DNA from: an uncultured Burkholderiales bacterium
GTDB lineage: Bacteria > Pseudomonadota > Gammaproteobacteria > Burkholderiales > Burkholderiaceae_C
Assembly: GCA_903876885.1 (NCBI GenBank)
Contig: CAIRBP010000031.1
Span: 1-39,339, forward strand
Direction of reading: 5' to 3'
DNA: 39,339 nt
The notes under the pieces were generated by a model. It made no database searches and was not told the DNA's origin. It saw only the letters and a list, made by a program, of their open reading frames with translations. Made by a program: the position numbers and the translations under genes. Below are positions 18,808-27,156 of this stretch, piece by piece; positions within the stretch are counted from its first letter, which is position 1, and the number at the start of each line of letters is the position of its first letter.

Positions 18808-19206
18808 TTAAGCGAGCAGTTTAAACAAAGCCCACCCTACGTTTAAAATTGCAAGAGAAATCAAAGTTCCAAACGTCAGTTTCATACCTAACACACGTTT
18901 TTTAAAATCTGGCGGCGGGGTATTGATGCCCTTAGCGTGAATTAAACGACCAATAATAATAGCCACACCGGCAATTGATACCACCCACCAGGGCGCTGCG
19001 TTTAATTCCAGTGTACCAAGAAGAATTAGTCCAATCGGCACATATTCAGCAAAATTGCCGTGAGCTCTGATAGCTCTTTCAAGATCTTCTTGACCTCCGC
19101 TACCTAAAGAGACTTTGTTTTTACGTCTTAACCCGATAACCGCTAAAGAGAGTTGAACAAAGTTAATTGCTAGAACTGACGCGATGATTGAGGTAATAAT
19201 GAGCAT
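18808..19206 (-). CDS. MAPEG-family membrane protein
   Basis: A 132-residue inner-membrane protein of the MAPEG family (membrane-associated proteins in eicosanoid and glutathione metabolism). About four hydrophobic segments are visible: near residues 2-25, 55-70, 75-95 and 110-130. The family signature is seen as ERAIRAHGNFAEYVPIGLIL. Bacterial members are thought to be glutathione transferases or peroxidases acting on lipophilic electrophiles; the activity here is unproven. The ATG at 19206 is chosen because GGAG lies six bases before it; the TTG at 19218 is part of that same site. It neighbours the KefF-like and DNA-repair genes, and all could respond to electrophiles (inference). Confidence 0.85.
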   Translation of the reverse strand: MLIITSIIASVLAINFVQLSLAVIGLRRKNKVSLGSGGQEDLERAIRAHGNFAEYVPIGLILLGTLELNAAPWWVVSIAGVAIIIGRLIHAKGINTPPPDFKKRVLGMKLTFGTLISLAILNVGWALFKLLA

Positions 19207-19417
19207 TGAAGACTCCAAAAGTATTCTTAAAATTCTAGCTAACTATTTGCAACTACTGACAAAGTAGTTTCAATTATTTTGGTTTTCCCCAAATTGGAAT
19301 TGTCGTAGCCTCAAAAATTTCCTACCAATACATTGACACCTTAAAAAAAGTGAAGAAACTTTGCAATTTGTGCCTTCTGTGTGTATTGATTCAGAGTTAG
19401 AAAACTTTCAAATTCTG

Positions 19418-20020
19418 CTAATTTGATTTTGTAGATTTGTCTAAAATTGCGTTTACGGCCTTCTGCAACGCTGGAATAACCTCATCTTCAAACCACGCAT
19501 TTTTTCTTAGCCAAATATTATTTCTTGGGCTAGGGTGAGGTAAAGGAATAGCGTTTGGCCAAAATTCTTTCCATGATTTAACAGTTTCTGTCAAATTTTG
19601 TTTGTTTGAACTACCAAAGTGCCATCCCTGAGCGTACTGTCCTATTACTATAGTTAACTCGATGTTGGGCAGTTTTTCTAAAAGCTTTTCCCTCCAAGTG
19701 TCTGCGCACTCTGGTCGTGGCGGAAGGTCTCCTGATTTACCAGTACCTGGAAAACAAAATCCCATAGGAACTAAGGCAACCTTATCTTTATCGTAAAACT
19801 CCTCCTTATTGATTCCCATCCATAGTCTTAATCTTTCCCCACTTGGATCGTTAAAAGGAATTCCTGTCTCATGGACTCGCCTTCCTGGGGCTTGTCCCAC
19901 AATTAGAATTCTCGCCAAACTGCCCACTTGAATCACTGGTCTAGGGCCTAGGGGCAAGTGATCCGTGCATAAATTACAGGCTTTGATTTCTTTTACTAGC
20001 TTATCAAGGGATTTACTCAT
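19418..20020 (-). CDS. Uracil-DNA glycosylase superfamily protein
   Basis: A 200-residue protein of the uracil-DNA glycosylase superfamily. Motif A is GQAPG (residues 42-46), followed by GIPFNDPSGERLR. Motif B is HPSPRN (162-167). Four Cys (15, 18, 89, 105) are spaced so that they could hold an iron-sulfur cluster as in family-4 enzymes, although that is only suggestive. The function would be removal of uracil or a related damaged base from DNA. The ATG at 20020 is chosen over a TTG two codons upstream; neither has a strong ribosome binding site. It is transcribed divergently from ada-alkB, so three base-repair genes lie together. Confidence 0.8.
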   Translation of the reverse strand: MSKSLDKLVKEIKACNLCTDHLPLGPRPVIQVGSLARILIVGQAPGRRVHETGIPFNDPSGERLRLWMGINKEEFYDKDKVALVPMGFCFPGTGKSGDLPPRPECADTWREKLLEKLPNIELTIVIGQYAQGWHFGSSNKQNLTETVKSWKEFWPNAIPLPHPSPRNNIWLRKNAWFEDEVIPALQKAVNAILDKSTKSN

Positions 20021-20305
20021 TGGCAAAGCATACGCTAAAAATCAGACTTTACTTTTATTCAATTTTTTAAATTAGGGGGTTTTATCCCGAATAAAATCTA
20101 ATAAACTAACTTAAACGCCTCCACCTCGCCCCCGTCTAGTCGGTTAGTATTATTCCCAATACCCGCTAATGACAACCTTGTCAGACGCATCCGTAGAATA
20201 AGGAAGTGAAATGAAATATAAAAAAGCTTCACAAAAACCGGATAGATTCAAAAACCATTAAATCACATAATTAACTCACAAAAAACAATTATCAAAGGAG
20301 TTACG

Positions 20306-21358
20306 ATGCTTGATGGCGATAAATTTTGGGAATCGGTCCAAAAAAGAGACAATACATTTAATGGTAAATTTTATTACGGCGTAATTACTACCGGTATATT
20401 CTGTAATCCTGGCTGCAAGACAAGGCTTGCTTTAAGAAAAAATGTACGCTTCTTTCTAACATCACAGGAAGCAGAATCTGCTGGATTTAGAGCATGCAAA
20501 AAATGTAATCCAAAGAATTCAAAGCTTCAAATACAAGATGTGATCCACGAACTTTGCCGGTATATTGAATTAAATTTAGCAGAAGTAATTACTCTAAAAG
20601 AGATTTCCAAAAAATCTGGCTACAGTGCTGCTCACATTCAAAAAGCCTTCATTACAAATATAGGTGTAAGCCCTAAAGCTTACCAAGATGGACTGCGTCA
20701 AAAAAACTTTAAGAATCAATTGAAAACTCAAACCAATGTTTCGAAAGCAATTTATCAAAGCGGGTATAGCTCAACTAGTCGAGTGTATGAGAAATTAGGA
20801 AAAAATATTGGAATGACGCCAAATCAATACCGCAAGGGCGGTGAAGAGGTACTGATCTTCTATGGATGTGCTACTACTAGCCTCGGACCTACTTTAATAG
20901 GTGCCACGGATAAAGGAATTTGTTTTTTACAATTTGGTGAGGACAAGGATGCGCTCTTAGTTGAACTTCATAGAGAATTTCCAAACGCAAAAATAGTTTC
21001 TATGCCAAGGACAAGTCGATCAGAATTTGACAATTGGATGTTAGCTCTTAATGATTATCTCGAGAATAAGAAAAAATTAGCATCGCTTCCCCTTGATATC
21101 CGGGGTACTGCATTTCAATTGTTGGTATGGCGCTATTTACAAACTATCCCTGCAGGTGATGTTAGATCGTATACGCAAGTTGCTCAGGCAATAGGAAAGC
21201 CAAGAGCGGTTAGAGCTGTAGCTTCAGCTTGTGCGAGAAATAATGTCGGATTATTGATACCCTGCCACCGCGTCATAAGAGGAGATGGTGGCTTGGCTGG
21301 TTATAGATGGGGAATAGATCACAAACGCAATTTATTAGAAATTGAAAGTCGGAAGTGA
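20306..21358 (+). CDS. ada: Ada: methylphosphotriester/O6-methylguanine-DNA methyltransferase and regulator
   Basis: A 350-residue protein with the full Ada layout. The N-terminal methylphosphotriester domain has its zinc Cys at 33, 37, 64 and 67 (FCNPGC and ACKKC), and Cys33 would accept the methyl group. An AraC-type helix-turn-helix follows at about 80-178. The C-terminal O6-alkylguanine methyltransferase domain has the active Cys320 in IPCHRV. In E. coli, methylated Ada switches on ada-alkB. The ATG has a strong AAAGGAG ribosome binding site. alkB follows with a 4-base overlap. Codons are AT-rich compared with the flanking core genes: the line 20341-20400 has 16 G+C of 60. Confidence 0.95.
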   Translation: MLDGDKFWESVQKRDNTFNGKFYYGVITTGIFCNPGCKTRLALRKNVRFFLTSQEAESAGFRACKKCNPKNSKLQIQDVIHELCRYIELNLAEVITLKEISKKSGYSAAHIQKAFITNIGVSPKAYQDGLRQKNFKNQLKTQTNVSKAIYQSGYSSTSRVYEKLGKNIGMTPNQYRKGGEEVLIFYGCATTSLGPTLIGATDKGICFLQFGEDKDALLVELHREFPNAKIVSMPRTSRSEFDNWMLALNDYLENKKKLASLPLDIRGTAFQLLVWRYLQTIPAGDVRSYTQVAQAIGKPRAVRAVASACARNNVGLLIPCHRVIRGDGGLAGYRWGIDHKRNLLEIESRK

Positions 21359-21975
21359 CAGTGAATCAACAAAAGTCTCTTTTTCAGATCGATTCAAATC
21401 TCAATATCCTTCCTAAGAATGGAGTGGTAAATTATTACGGATGCATATTGGATCCGCACACTTCAGATTCAAATTTTGACACATTGCTAAATACAGTTGT
21501 GTGGAAAAATGATGAGACCTTTATATACGGTAGACAAATCGTTACTGCACGCAAAGTAGCATGGATTGGGGATACTAACTATTCTTACTCCTACTCAGGA
21601 ACTACTAAACAGGCGACACAGTGGACACCTTTATTACTAAAATTAAAATCGCAAGTCGAACATTTAACTAAAGAAAAATATAATTCCTGCCTACTAAATC
21701 TTTATCATAACGGCTCAGAAGGTATGGCATGGCATAGCGATGACGAAGCTTCATTGGGCAAAAATACAACTATCGCATCAGTTAGCTTTGGTGCAATACG
21801 TAAATTTGCTTTCAAGCACAAGAAAACTAAAGAAACGGTGTCGTTAATGCTAGAGCACGGGAGTTTATTAATAATGAAGGGGGAGACCCAAACTCATTGG
21901 CTGCACAGCCTCCTAAAAAGTACAAAAGTGCAGGATGCGCGAATCAATCTAACATTCAGAACAATAATTCATTGA
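21355..21975 (+). CDS. alkB: AlkB: 2-oxoglutarate-dependent DNA demethylase
   Basis: A 206-residue Fe(II)/2-oxoglutarate dioxygenase that repairs 1-methyladenine and 3-methylcytosine in DNA. The iron ligands are His127 and Asp129 (WHSDD) and His184 (HWLHSL). The 2-oxoglutarate is held by Arg196 and Arg202 in DARINLTFR. The first part has the family phrase FIYGRQIVTARKVAWIGD. The frame opens with GTG at 21355, overlapping the ada stop (GTGA). A second GTG at 21361 has GGAA six bases before it and may be the real start. Co-transcription with ada is clear, and a hairpin terminator follows. Confidence 0.93.
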   Translation: MTVNQQKSLFQIDSNLNILPKNGVVNYYGCILDPHTSDSNFDTLLNTVVWKNDETFIYGRQIVTARKVAWIGDTNYSYSYSGTTKQATQWTPLLLKLKSQVEHLTKEKYNSCLLNLYHNGSEGMAWHSDDEASLGKNTTIASVSFGAIRKFAFKHKKTKETVSLMLEHGSLLIMKGETQTHWLHSLLKSTKVQDARINLTFRTIIH

Positions 21976-22034
21976 GTGATTGTTGGAAATGAGATTTAAT
22001 GACTCATTTTCTAAAAATCAAGTCATTATTTTTA

Positions 22035-22065
22035 AGCTATTTTTTTATAGAAATAGCTGAATTTT
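22035..22065 (+). terminator. Hairpin terminator after ada-alkB
   Basis: A perfect 8-bp inverted repeat (AGCTATTT, 22035-22042; AAATAGCT, 22051-22058) with an 8-base loop, followed by GAATTTTT. The stem is AT-rich, so strength is uncertain. Confidence 0.55.
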
Positions 22066-22175
22066 TGCAAATTTAAGGGTAAGCAATGGCTTAGCTGCAA
22101 AGAGTTTCATGAGATGATTCTGGCTTGAAATTCTAAAACCATAAATAATAAAGTGACCAGCAAGAGGACTTTGCA

Positions 22176-23231
22176 TTGAATACCCCAAAAATTGATATCT
22201 ACAACCACGTCATGCCGCCCTCTTATCTAGAATTAGTTAAGAAATATGGGCGAGAGCCTGGCATGATTAAAAGAATGAGTAATCTTCGGATGTTGTGGGA
22301 TATGCCAGCAAGGGTAGAAATGCTTAAAGCTTGGCCGGATGTTCAACAAATTATTTCTTTGGCGGTTCCTTCGCCAGAAATGCTCGGTGGCCCAGAAGAC
22401 TCACCCGGCTATGCTCGGGTTGCAAATGAGGGCATGGCAGAAATTTGTAGACACTGGCCACAACAGTTCCCTACCTTTGTAGCATCATTACCAATGAATA
22501 ATCCCAAAGCTGCCTTGGAGGAGATGGATTACGCAATAGATCAACTAGGTGCCAAGGGTGTTCAGGTGCTCTCAAATGCTAGTGGCAAAGCTTTAGATCA
22601 CGAAGATATATTTCCTATATTCGAACGCATTACCAATCACCACCACTTGCCTGTTTGGATGCACCCGACTCGTCCGGGAAGTAAAGCAGATTACGAGAGC
22701 GAAGACCGGTCAAAATACGAAATTTGGCAAGTACTCGGTTGGCCTTTTGAGACCAGTGTTGCAATGTCTCGTATAGTTTTTTCTGCGCTTTTTGACCGAT
22801 TACCGGAGTTAAAGCTAATTACTCATCACTGCGGGGGTATGCTGCCTTATTTTTCGGGTCGCGCTGAAACACTATGGGCGCAGCTCGGATCCAGAAGCGG
22901 GGATAACAGTGAAACCCAAGTACTTAAAAATCTAAAGAAGAAACCCATCGAGTATTTTAAAATGTTTTATGGCGATACCGTACTAGGTGGATCATCTTCT
23001 GCCCTTCGCTGTGGACTTGATTTTTTTGGCTCTGAGCACGTTGTCTTTGCTAGTGATTGTCCGTTTGATCCTGAGGAGGGACCCATGTTTATCAGGGAGG
23101 GGATACGTTCAATTGAGACGCTGAATTTACCAAAAGAAGACGCACGACGAATTTATTTTGGCAATGCCTTCAAACTCCTTGGCTGGGAAGAGCCTACGAT
23201 AGAGGCCAGTGTTAAAGATCGGTCTAATTAA
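22176..23231 (+). CDS. Amidohydrolase-family protein (ACMSD/resorcylate decarboxylase-like)
   Basis: A 351-residue metal-dependent TIM-barrel enzyme of the amidohydrolase-2 family, whose members include aminocarboxymuconate-semialdehyde decarboxylase and 2,6-dihydroxybenzoate decarboxylases. Visible metal-site segments are DIYNHVMPP at residues 7-15, WMHPTRPG with His163, LITHHCGG with His217/His218, and FASDCPFDPEEG with Asp294. The first motif is YxH where family members have HxH or ExH, so Tyr9 replaces a usual metal ligand. The start is TTG, supported by AGAGGA seven bases upstream and absence of a nearby ATG. The substrate is unknown. A Bug-type binding protein gene follows 74 bases downstream and may bring in a related carboxylate. 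Confidence 0.85.
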   Translation: MNTPKIDIYNHVMPPSYLELVKKYGREPGMIKRMSNLRMLWDMPARVEMLKAWPDVQQIISLAVPSPEMLGGPEDSPGYARVANEGMAEICRHWPQQFPTFVASLPMNNPKAALEEMDYAIDQLGAKGVQVLSNASGKALDHEDIFPIFERITNHHHLPVWMHPTRPGSKADYESEDRSKYEIWQVLGWPFETSVAMSRIVFSALFDRLPELKLITHHCGGMLPYFSGRAETLWAQLGSRSGDNSETQVLKNLKKKPIEYFKMFYGDTVLGGSSSALRCGLDFFGSEHVVFASDCPFDPEEGPMFIREGIRSIETLNLPKEDARRIYFGNAFKLLGWEEPTIEASVKDRSN

Positions 23232-23305
23232 AAATAACAAAAAATAATAAAAAATTCAAGTTAATGCAATTATTCAAATAGTCAAATTCTTATATAAAAC
23301 CAAGT

Positions 23306-24328
23306 ATGCTTAATGTATTGATTAATCCATCGTCTTTTGCAAAAAAACTACTAACACTATGTTTAGAAATACTGGTACTTCCTTTGATACTGGTACATTT
23401 AAACTGTACGCCGGTCTTAGCAGCAGGCACTTACCCAGATCGAATAGTTACTCTAATTGTTCCTTTCACTGCAGGCTCTGGTAGCGATATATTAGCGCGA
23501 ATTATTCAACCTAAACTTGCAGAACGTTGGAAGCAAGCTGTGATCGTAGAAAACAAAGCTGGTGCTAGTGGCAATATAGGTGCGGACTACGTTGCTAAAG
23601 CTAACCCCGATGGCTACACACTTCTAATGGCTATAAATACCATTACTATGGCGCCTAATTTATACAAAAAACCTCCATTTGATCCCGTAACAGATTTCAC
23701 TCCAGTTATGAAGATGGCTGTTGCAAATTTCGCAATTGTTACGAATCCTCAATTACCTGCAAATGATTTGAAGTCATTCATTCAGCTTGTTAAAACTCAC
23801 CCAGGCCAATATAACTTTGGATCACCCGGTAACGGCACACCGCATCATTTGGCTATGGAGCTCATGAAGTTGCAGTTTGGTCTTGATATGCTTCACGTTC
23901 CTTATAAAGGAATCAGTGGTGCTACAACAGATTTATTAGGCGGTCAAGTTCAGGTCATGTTTGCAAGCGTACATTCCATGCTACCTAACGTGAAAGCCGG
24001 TAAATTAAAAATGCTGGCAGTAACAGGGACACAAAGAGAGTCCATATTACCAAATGTAGCTACTTTCAGAGAACAAGGTGTAGATTTTATGGATTCAGTT
24101 GACGCCTGGTATGCAGCTTTCTTACCTCCGAAAACACCTCAAGAGATTGTGAATAGAGTTGGTAAAGATATTGCTGCAGTGCTCTCCATGCCTGAAGTAC
24201 AAGAACAACTAGCAGCTCAGGGAATGCGAGTGCAAACAAGTAGCCCCGAACAACTAGGTCAATTAGTAACAAATGATACTGCTAGATGGAAGAAGACAAT
24301 CTCAGATGCGCATATCTCAGTAGACTGA
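23306..24328 (+). CDS. Bug-family (TctC) periplasmic substrate-binding protein
   Basis: A 340-residue exported protein of the tripartite tricarboxylate-receptor (Bug) family, which is greatly expanded in Burkholderiales. The signal peptide ends near PVLAA (about residue 40). The mature part begins with YPDRIVTLIVPFTAGSGSD, the usual Bug opening. Also typical are VIVENKAGASGNIGADYVAKANPDGYTLL, NFGSPGNGTPHHLAMEL and HVPYKG. It would bind a carboxylated compound in the periplasm. The partner TctA/TctB membrane genes are not in the window, as is common for Bug proteins. It follows the amidohydrolase gene on the same strand, which suggests a linked catabolic function (inference). Confidence 0.92.
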   Translation: MLNVLINPSSFAKKLLTLCLEILVLPLILVHLNCTPVLAAGTYPDRIVTLIVPFTAGSGSDILARIIQPKLAERWKQAVIVENKAGASGNIGADYVAKANPDGYTLLMAINTITMAPNLYKKPPFDPVTDFTPVMKMAVANFAIVTNPQLPANDLKSFIQLVKTHPGQYNFGSPGNGTPHHLAMELMKLQFGLDMLHVPYKGISGATTDLLGGQVQVMFASVHSMLPNVKAGKLKMLAVTGTQRESILPNVATFREQGVDFMDSVDAWYAAFLPPKTPQEIVNRVGKDIAAVLSMPEVQEQLAAQGMRVQTSSPEQLGQLVTNDTARWKKTISDAHISVD

Positions 24329-24507
24329 TAAATCTTTGAAAAATTACAGGAATTTGCTCATTCAAATAACGAGAGCGGGTCAGCATTTTTAACTTAATCA
24401 AAGAAAGCATAAAGATACATTTAATTTAAAGTTGTTTAATTAAGTGGTTGAATTTTATAGTTTTTCAATTAAGAAGAAATTAAGTTACGGAGAACCGTTT
24501 CTACGCA

Positions 24508-25404
24508 TTACCTCCAATGCTTGGCTTGTTCGGATAAATGTTTTTTAAAAACCGTTGCTATCGGCGAAAGTTTTTTTCCTCTTGGATTCACAAGATGCCA
24601 ACTCGTATGAATTGGAAATTCTCTACATCTCAACAAGGAAATATGATCTCGATCTGATTTTTCATCCAATGAATATTCAGAAAGAACCGCCAATCCCAAA
24701 CCGCCTATTACTGCTTGCTTAATTGCTTCATTACTTCCCAATTCCAACCTTATATTGGGATTGAATTTTAGTTTTTTAAAATGAGCATCTGTTGACATTC
24801 TGGTTCCAGAACCACGCTCTCTGAATATAAATTTTTCACCCTTTAGTAGACTTAAATCAAGACTCTTTTTGCTTGCGAAAGAATGCTCTTTGGGAGCTAC
24901 AAGGAGCAAGCGATTAGGCATAAACACTTCATCGTCTATTTCTAAGTGAATAGGTGGCTGAGACATAATATATAGGTCATCAAGATTTTCCTCAAGTCGC
25001 TTGACTACACCATCACGATTGAGTATCTCCAATGAGATATCTATTTGAGGATATTTTGCACAAAAAGTCCCCAATATTCTTGGAATAAAATATTTAGCTG
25101 TACTCACAACAGCTACCTTTAACTTACCACGCGTTAGTCCTTTGACACCATCAACTATTTGCTCAAAGGATTCCCACTCGTTAGATATAGCCCGCGCAGT
25201 AGCTGCCAACTCATGGCCTATTTGAGTTAGATGAACTTTTCTAGCTATTACCTCATACAGCGGCACTCCAACGGAATCCGATATTTCTTTTAATCCCATA
25301 GAGGCAGTTGGCTGAGTGACGTGAACCATTCGAGCTGCGGCACTTACACTGCCGGTCTCAGCAAGAGCAAGAAATAGTCTTAATTGCCTAAAAGTAATAT
25401 TCAT
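24508..25404 (-). CDS. LysR-family transcriptional regulator (CbbR/CmpR-like)
   Basis: A 298-residue LysR-type regulator. The N-terminal winged helix-turn-helix (residues 1-60: FRQLRLFLALAETGSVSAAA, then VTQPTASMGLKEI) is followed by a linker helix and a periplasmic-binding-protein-like effector domain (about 90-290). The effector part (GKLKVAVVSTAKYFIPRILG, then FRERGSGTRM and GSNEAIKQAVIGGLGLAVLSE) resembles CbbR/CmpR regulators that sense carbon status. It is divergent from an SbtA-like bicarbonate transporter gene with an 84-base gap, so it very likely controls that gene and itself. The effector is not known. Confidence 0.9.
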   Translation of the reverse strand: MNITFRQLRLFLALAETGSVSAAARMVHVTQPTASMGLKEISDSVGVPLYEVIARKVHLTQIGHELAATARAISNEWESFEQIVDGVKGLTRGKLKVAVVSTAKYFIPRILGTFCAKYPQIDISLEILNRDGVVKRLEENLDDLYIMSQPPIHLEIDDEVFMPNRLLLVAPKEHSFASKKSLDLSLLKGEKFIFRERGSGTRMSTDAHFKKLKFNPNIRLELGSNEAIKQAVIGGLGLAVLSEYSLDEKSDRDHISLLRCREFPIHTSWHLVNPRGKKLSPIATVFKKHLSEQAKHWR

Positions 25405-25418
25405 AGGTTTTTATCTAT

Positions 25419-25433
25419 ATATATTTAATATAT
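25419..25433. promoter_or_regulatory. Candidate LysR operator between lysR and sbtA-like genes
   Basis: ATATATT-T-AATATAT is a perfect 7-bp inverted repeat with a one-base centre, in the 84-base divergent gap. Its size fits the T-N11-A palindromes bound by LysR proteins. The whole gap is AT-rich, so some symmetry is expected by chance. Confidence 0.4.
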
Positions 25434-25488
25434 TTTCGATTTTACTTTATATATATGTTTTCCTAAAATTACCTGAAAGGAAAAATAT

Positions 25489-26448
25489 ATGACCAACTTA
25501 CTTGACCCTTCCATTTTGTTTTTTATTTTTGGCATATTTGCTGGACTCGTTAAATCCAACCTCGAGATCCCTCAACCCATCTCTCGATTTCTCTCACTGT
25601 ATCTATTAATGGCTCTTGGATTAAAAGGCGGATTTGCTCTTAACCAATCAGGTTTTACTTCCGAAATTGCTATTAGCCTGGGACTCGCAGTTAGTCTTGC
25701 CATAGCAATTCCTATATTAGGCTATAACTTACTAAAACTTAAACTAGATAAACTTGAAGCAGCCGCTGTAGCAGCCACATATGGGTCTATTAGTGCTGTC
25801 ACTTTCATCACGAGTACACAAGTGTTAGATAAAAGCGGTATTGTGTACGGTGGATATATGGCTGCTGCGATGGCCATGATGGAGTCTCCCGCTATCATCA
25901 TTGCCATTGTTCTTGCGAATCGAATTCGACAACAACGGAATGGTGCTAAAACCGAAAATACTTCATTAGCTAACGTTCTTCATGAATCGTTTACAGATGG
26001 TGGTCAGCTACTTTTATTGGGGTCCTTGCTTATCGGCTTGATTTCAGGCGATTCAGGTCATAAAGTCATGGCGCCGTTCTCAATTGATTTATTCAAAGGT
26101 CTTTTAGCTTTCTTTTTATTGGACATGGGCTTAGTTACAGCCAGAAGTATTGGTGAAATCAGGGGAAAGCCCTCTTTTGCTATTACTTACGCATTCGTTG
26201 CGCCACCAGCACACGCACTAATCGCTCTGGTTTTTTGTCATCTAATATCTGTACCACTTGGCGATACAATTTTATTAATGATTTTAGGAGCAAGTGCATC
26301 GTATATTGCAGTACCTGCAGTATTACGTCATTCGATGCCAGAGGTCAATCCCGCTGTTTATATGGGAATGTCTTTAGGCATCACATTTCCCTTGAACATA
26401 ATCTTGGGAATACCCATCTATACTGAAATAGCTCAGTACTTTGCATAG
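25489..26448 (+). CDS. SbtA-like sodium-dependent bicarbonate transporter
   Basis: A 319-residue inner-membrane protein of the SbtA (DUF897) family with about ten hydrophobic segments in two inverted halves. Family features are the opening LLDPSILFFIFGIFAGLVKSNLEIP, GLKGGFAL, the central AATYGSISAVTFITS motif, then MMESPAIIIAI and GASASYIAVPAVLRHSMPEVNP. SbtA imports bicarbonate with sodium in cyanobacteria. In a heterotroph it could supply bicarbonate for carboxylases (inference). The ATG has AAAGGAA upstream. No SbtB PII-like partner is next to it. Confidence 0.88.
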   Translation: MTNLLDPSILFFIFGIFAGLVKSNLEIPQPISRFLSLYLLMALGLKGGFALNQSGFTSEIAISLGLAVSLAIAIPILGYNLLKLKLDKLEAAAVAATYGSISAVTFITSTQVLDKSGIVYGGYMAAAMAMMESPAIIIAIVLANRIRQQRNGAKTENTSLANVLHESFTDGGQLLLLGSLLIGLISGDSGHKVMAPFSIDLFKGLLAFFLLDMGLVTARSIGEIRGKPSFAITYAFVAPPAHALIALVFCHLISVPLGDTILLMILGASASYIAVPAVLRHSMPEVNPAVYMGMSLGITFPLNIILGIPIYTEIAQYFA

Positions 26449-26528
26449 TTGTTTTAGTACGGATATATCAAAGTACAAAAAACCATATGCTCAAGAAAAG
26501 GCAAAGAGGGAGTTCACGGCGTATCTGC

Positions 26529-26602
26529 CTAAATCGTTAACTCACAAAAGACATGTTGTCCTAATAATGATTAACAACCAAAATATAAGCAAATCTAATT
26601 AA
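26529..26602. repeat. Diverged copy of the tRNA-Cys downstream flank
   Basis: This stretch aligns with 28024-28093, the region just past the 3' end of the intact tRNA-Cys. The first 38 bases match at 32 positions and the last 18 at 15; the middle has small gaps. It continues directly into the tRNA-Cys pseudogene, so at least 130 bases were duplicated as one block. Confidence 0.75.
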
Positions 26603-26678
26603 TGGAGACGCGGGCCGGAGTCGAACCTACCTACTCGGATTTGCAATCCGGTACATAACAGCTTATCAAGTTTGCACC
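26603..26678 (-). pseudogene. tRNA-Cys pseudogene
   Basis: A degenerate second copy of tRNA-Cys in the same orientation as the intact gene at 28094-28167. The 57 bases from the CCA end through the anticodon arm match at 54 positions, and the GCA anticodon loop is intact. The D-arm and 5' acceptor half are scrambled, so the acceptor stem cannot pair. The T-stem also has a mismatch. It is therefore unlikely to make a working tRNA. Confidence 0.8.
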
Positions 26679-26727
26679 TTTTTTAATTACAAAAGTACTC
26701 AAATTTAAGTTTCGCTATTTTAATAAC

Positions 26728-27147
26728 TCAGGCGATCTCAATATTTATTTGCTTGCCTAAAACGTGGGCGGCTGCTTCAATTTGATCTAGTTTTGAAGCA
26801 TGTCTCAAATCAAATAATCGATCCACTTGGGGCATGTGCCAACCTAAGCGCCTAGCTAATTCCGCCTTTTTGATGCCTTGCTCAGTCATTGCTTTATAAA
26901 TACCAAGCTTCGCACATTCCAGCGCAGAAGGAGTTACAGTTTTCTGCCCCTTTTTAGCTTTACTGGGTACTGGCAAAACCTTACGTTCGTCAACATAAAA
27001 TGATAATCCAGTTTCAAGTGCATCAATAGCATTTAAAAGAGCCTCATCCTCATCTGCTCCAAAAGTAATGGCTTCAGGAACGTCTACAAACATTGCGATA
27101 ACTGTACCGTTATCGTCTTTGGTGAGCGTTACGGGAAATTCAAACAT
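26728..27147 (-). CDS. hicB: HicB-family antitoxin
   Basis: A 139-residue antitoxin of a type II HicAB system. The N-terminal HicB fold (FEFPVTLTKDDNGTVIAMFVDVPEAITFGADEDEALLNA) normally blocks the HicA RNase. The C-terminal helix-turn-helix (about 85-139, with AELARRLGWHMPQVDRLFD) would bind the operon promoter. The ATG has GAAGGA five bases upstream and lies 9 bases after the end of the hicA reading frame. That hicA frame carries an internal stop, so this antitoxin appears to have lost its toxin. Confidence 0.9.
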   Translation of the reverse strand: MFEFPVTLTKDDNGTVIAMFVDVPEAITFGADEDEALLNAIDALETGLSFYVDERKVLPVPSKAKKGQKTVTPSALECAKLGIYKAMTEQGIKKAELARRLGWHMPQVDRLFDLRHASKLDQIEAAAHVLGKQINIEIA

Positions 27148-27156
27148 AACAGTCCT

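Noticed and set aside
19207-19218. TTG start for the MAPEG protein
   Set aside because: The TTG is part of the GGAG ribosome binding site for the ATG at 19206.
20269-20280. Ada box upstream of ada
   Set aside because: Matches nine of twelve bases of the E. coli A-box core but sits only 26 bases before the start codon, too close to act like the known site, in AT-rich DNA where such matches are common.
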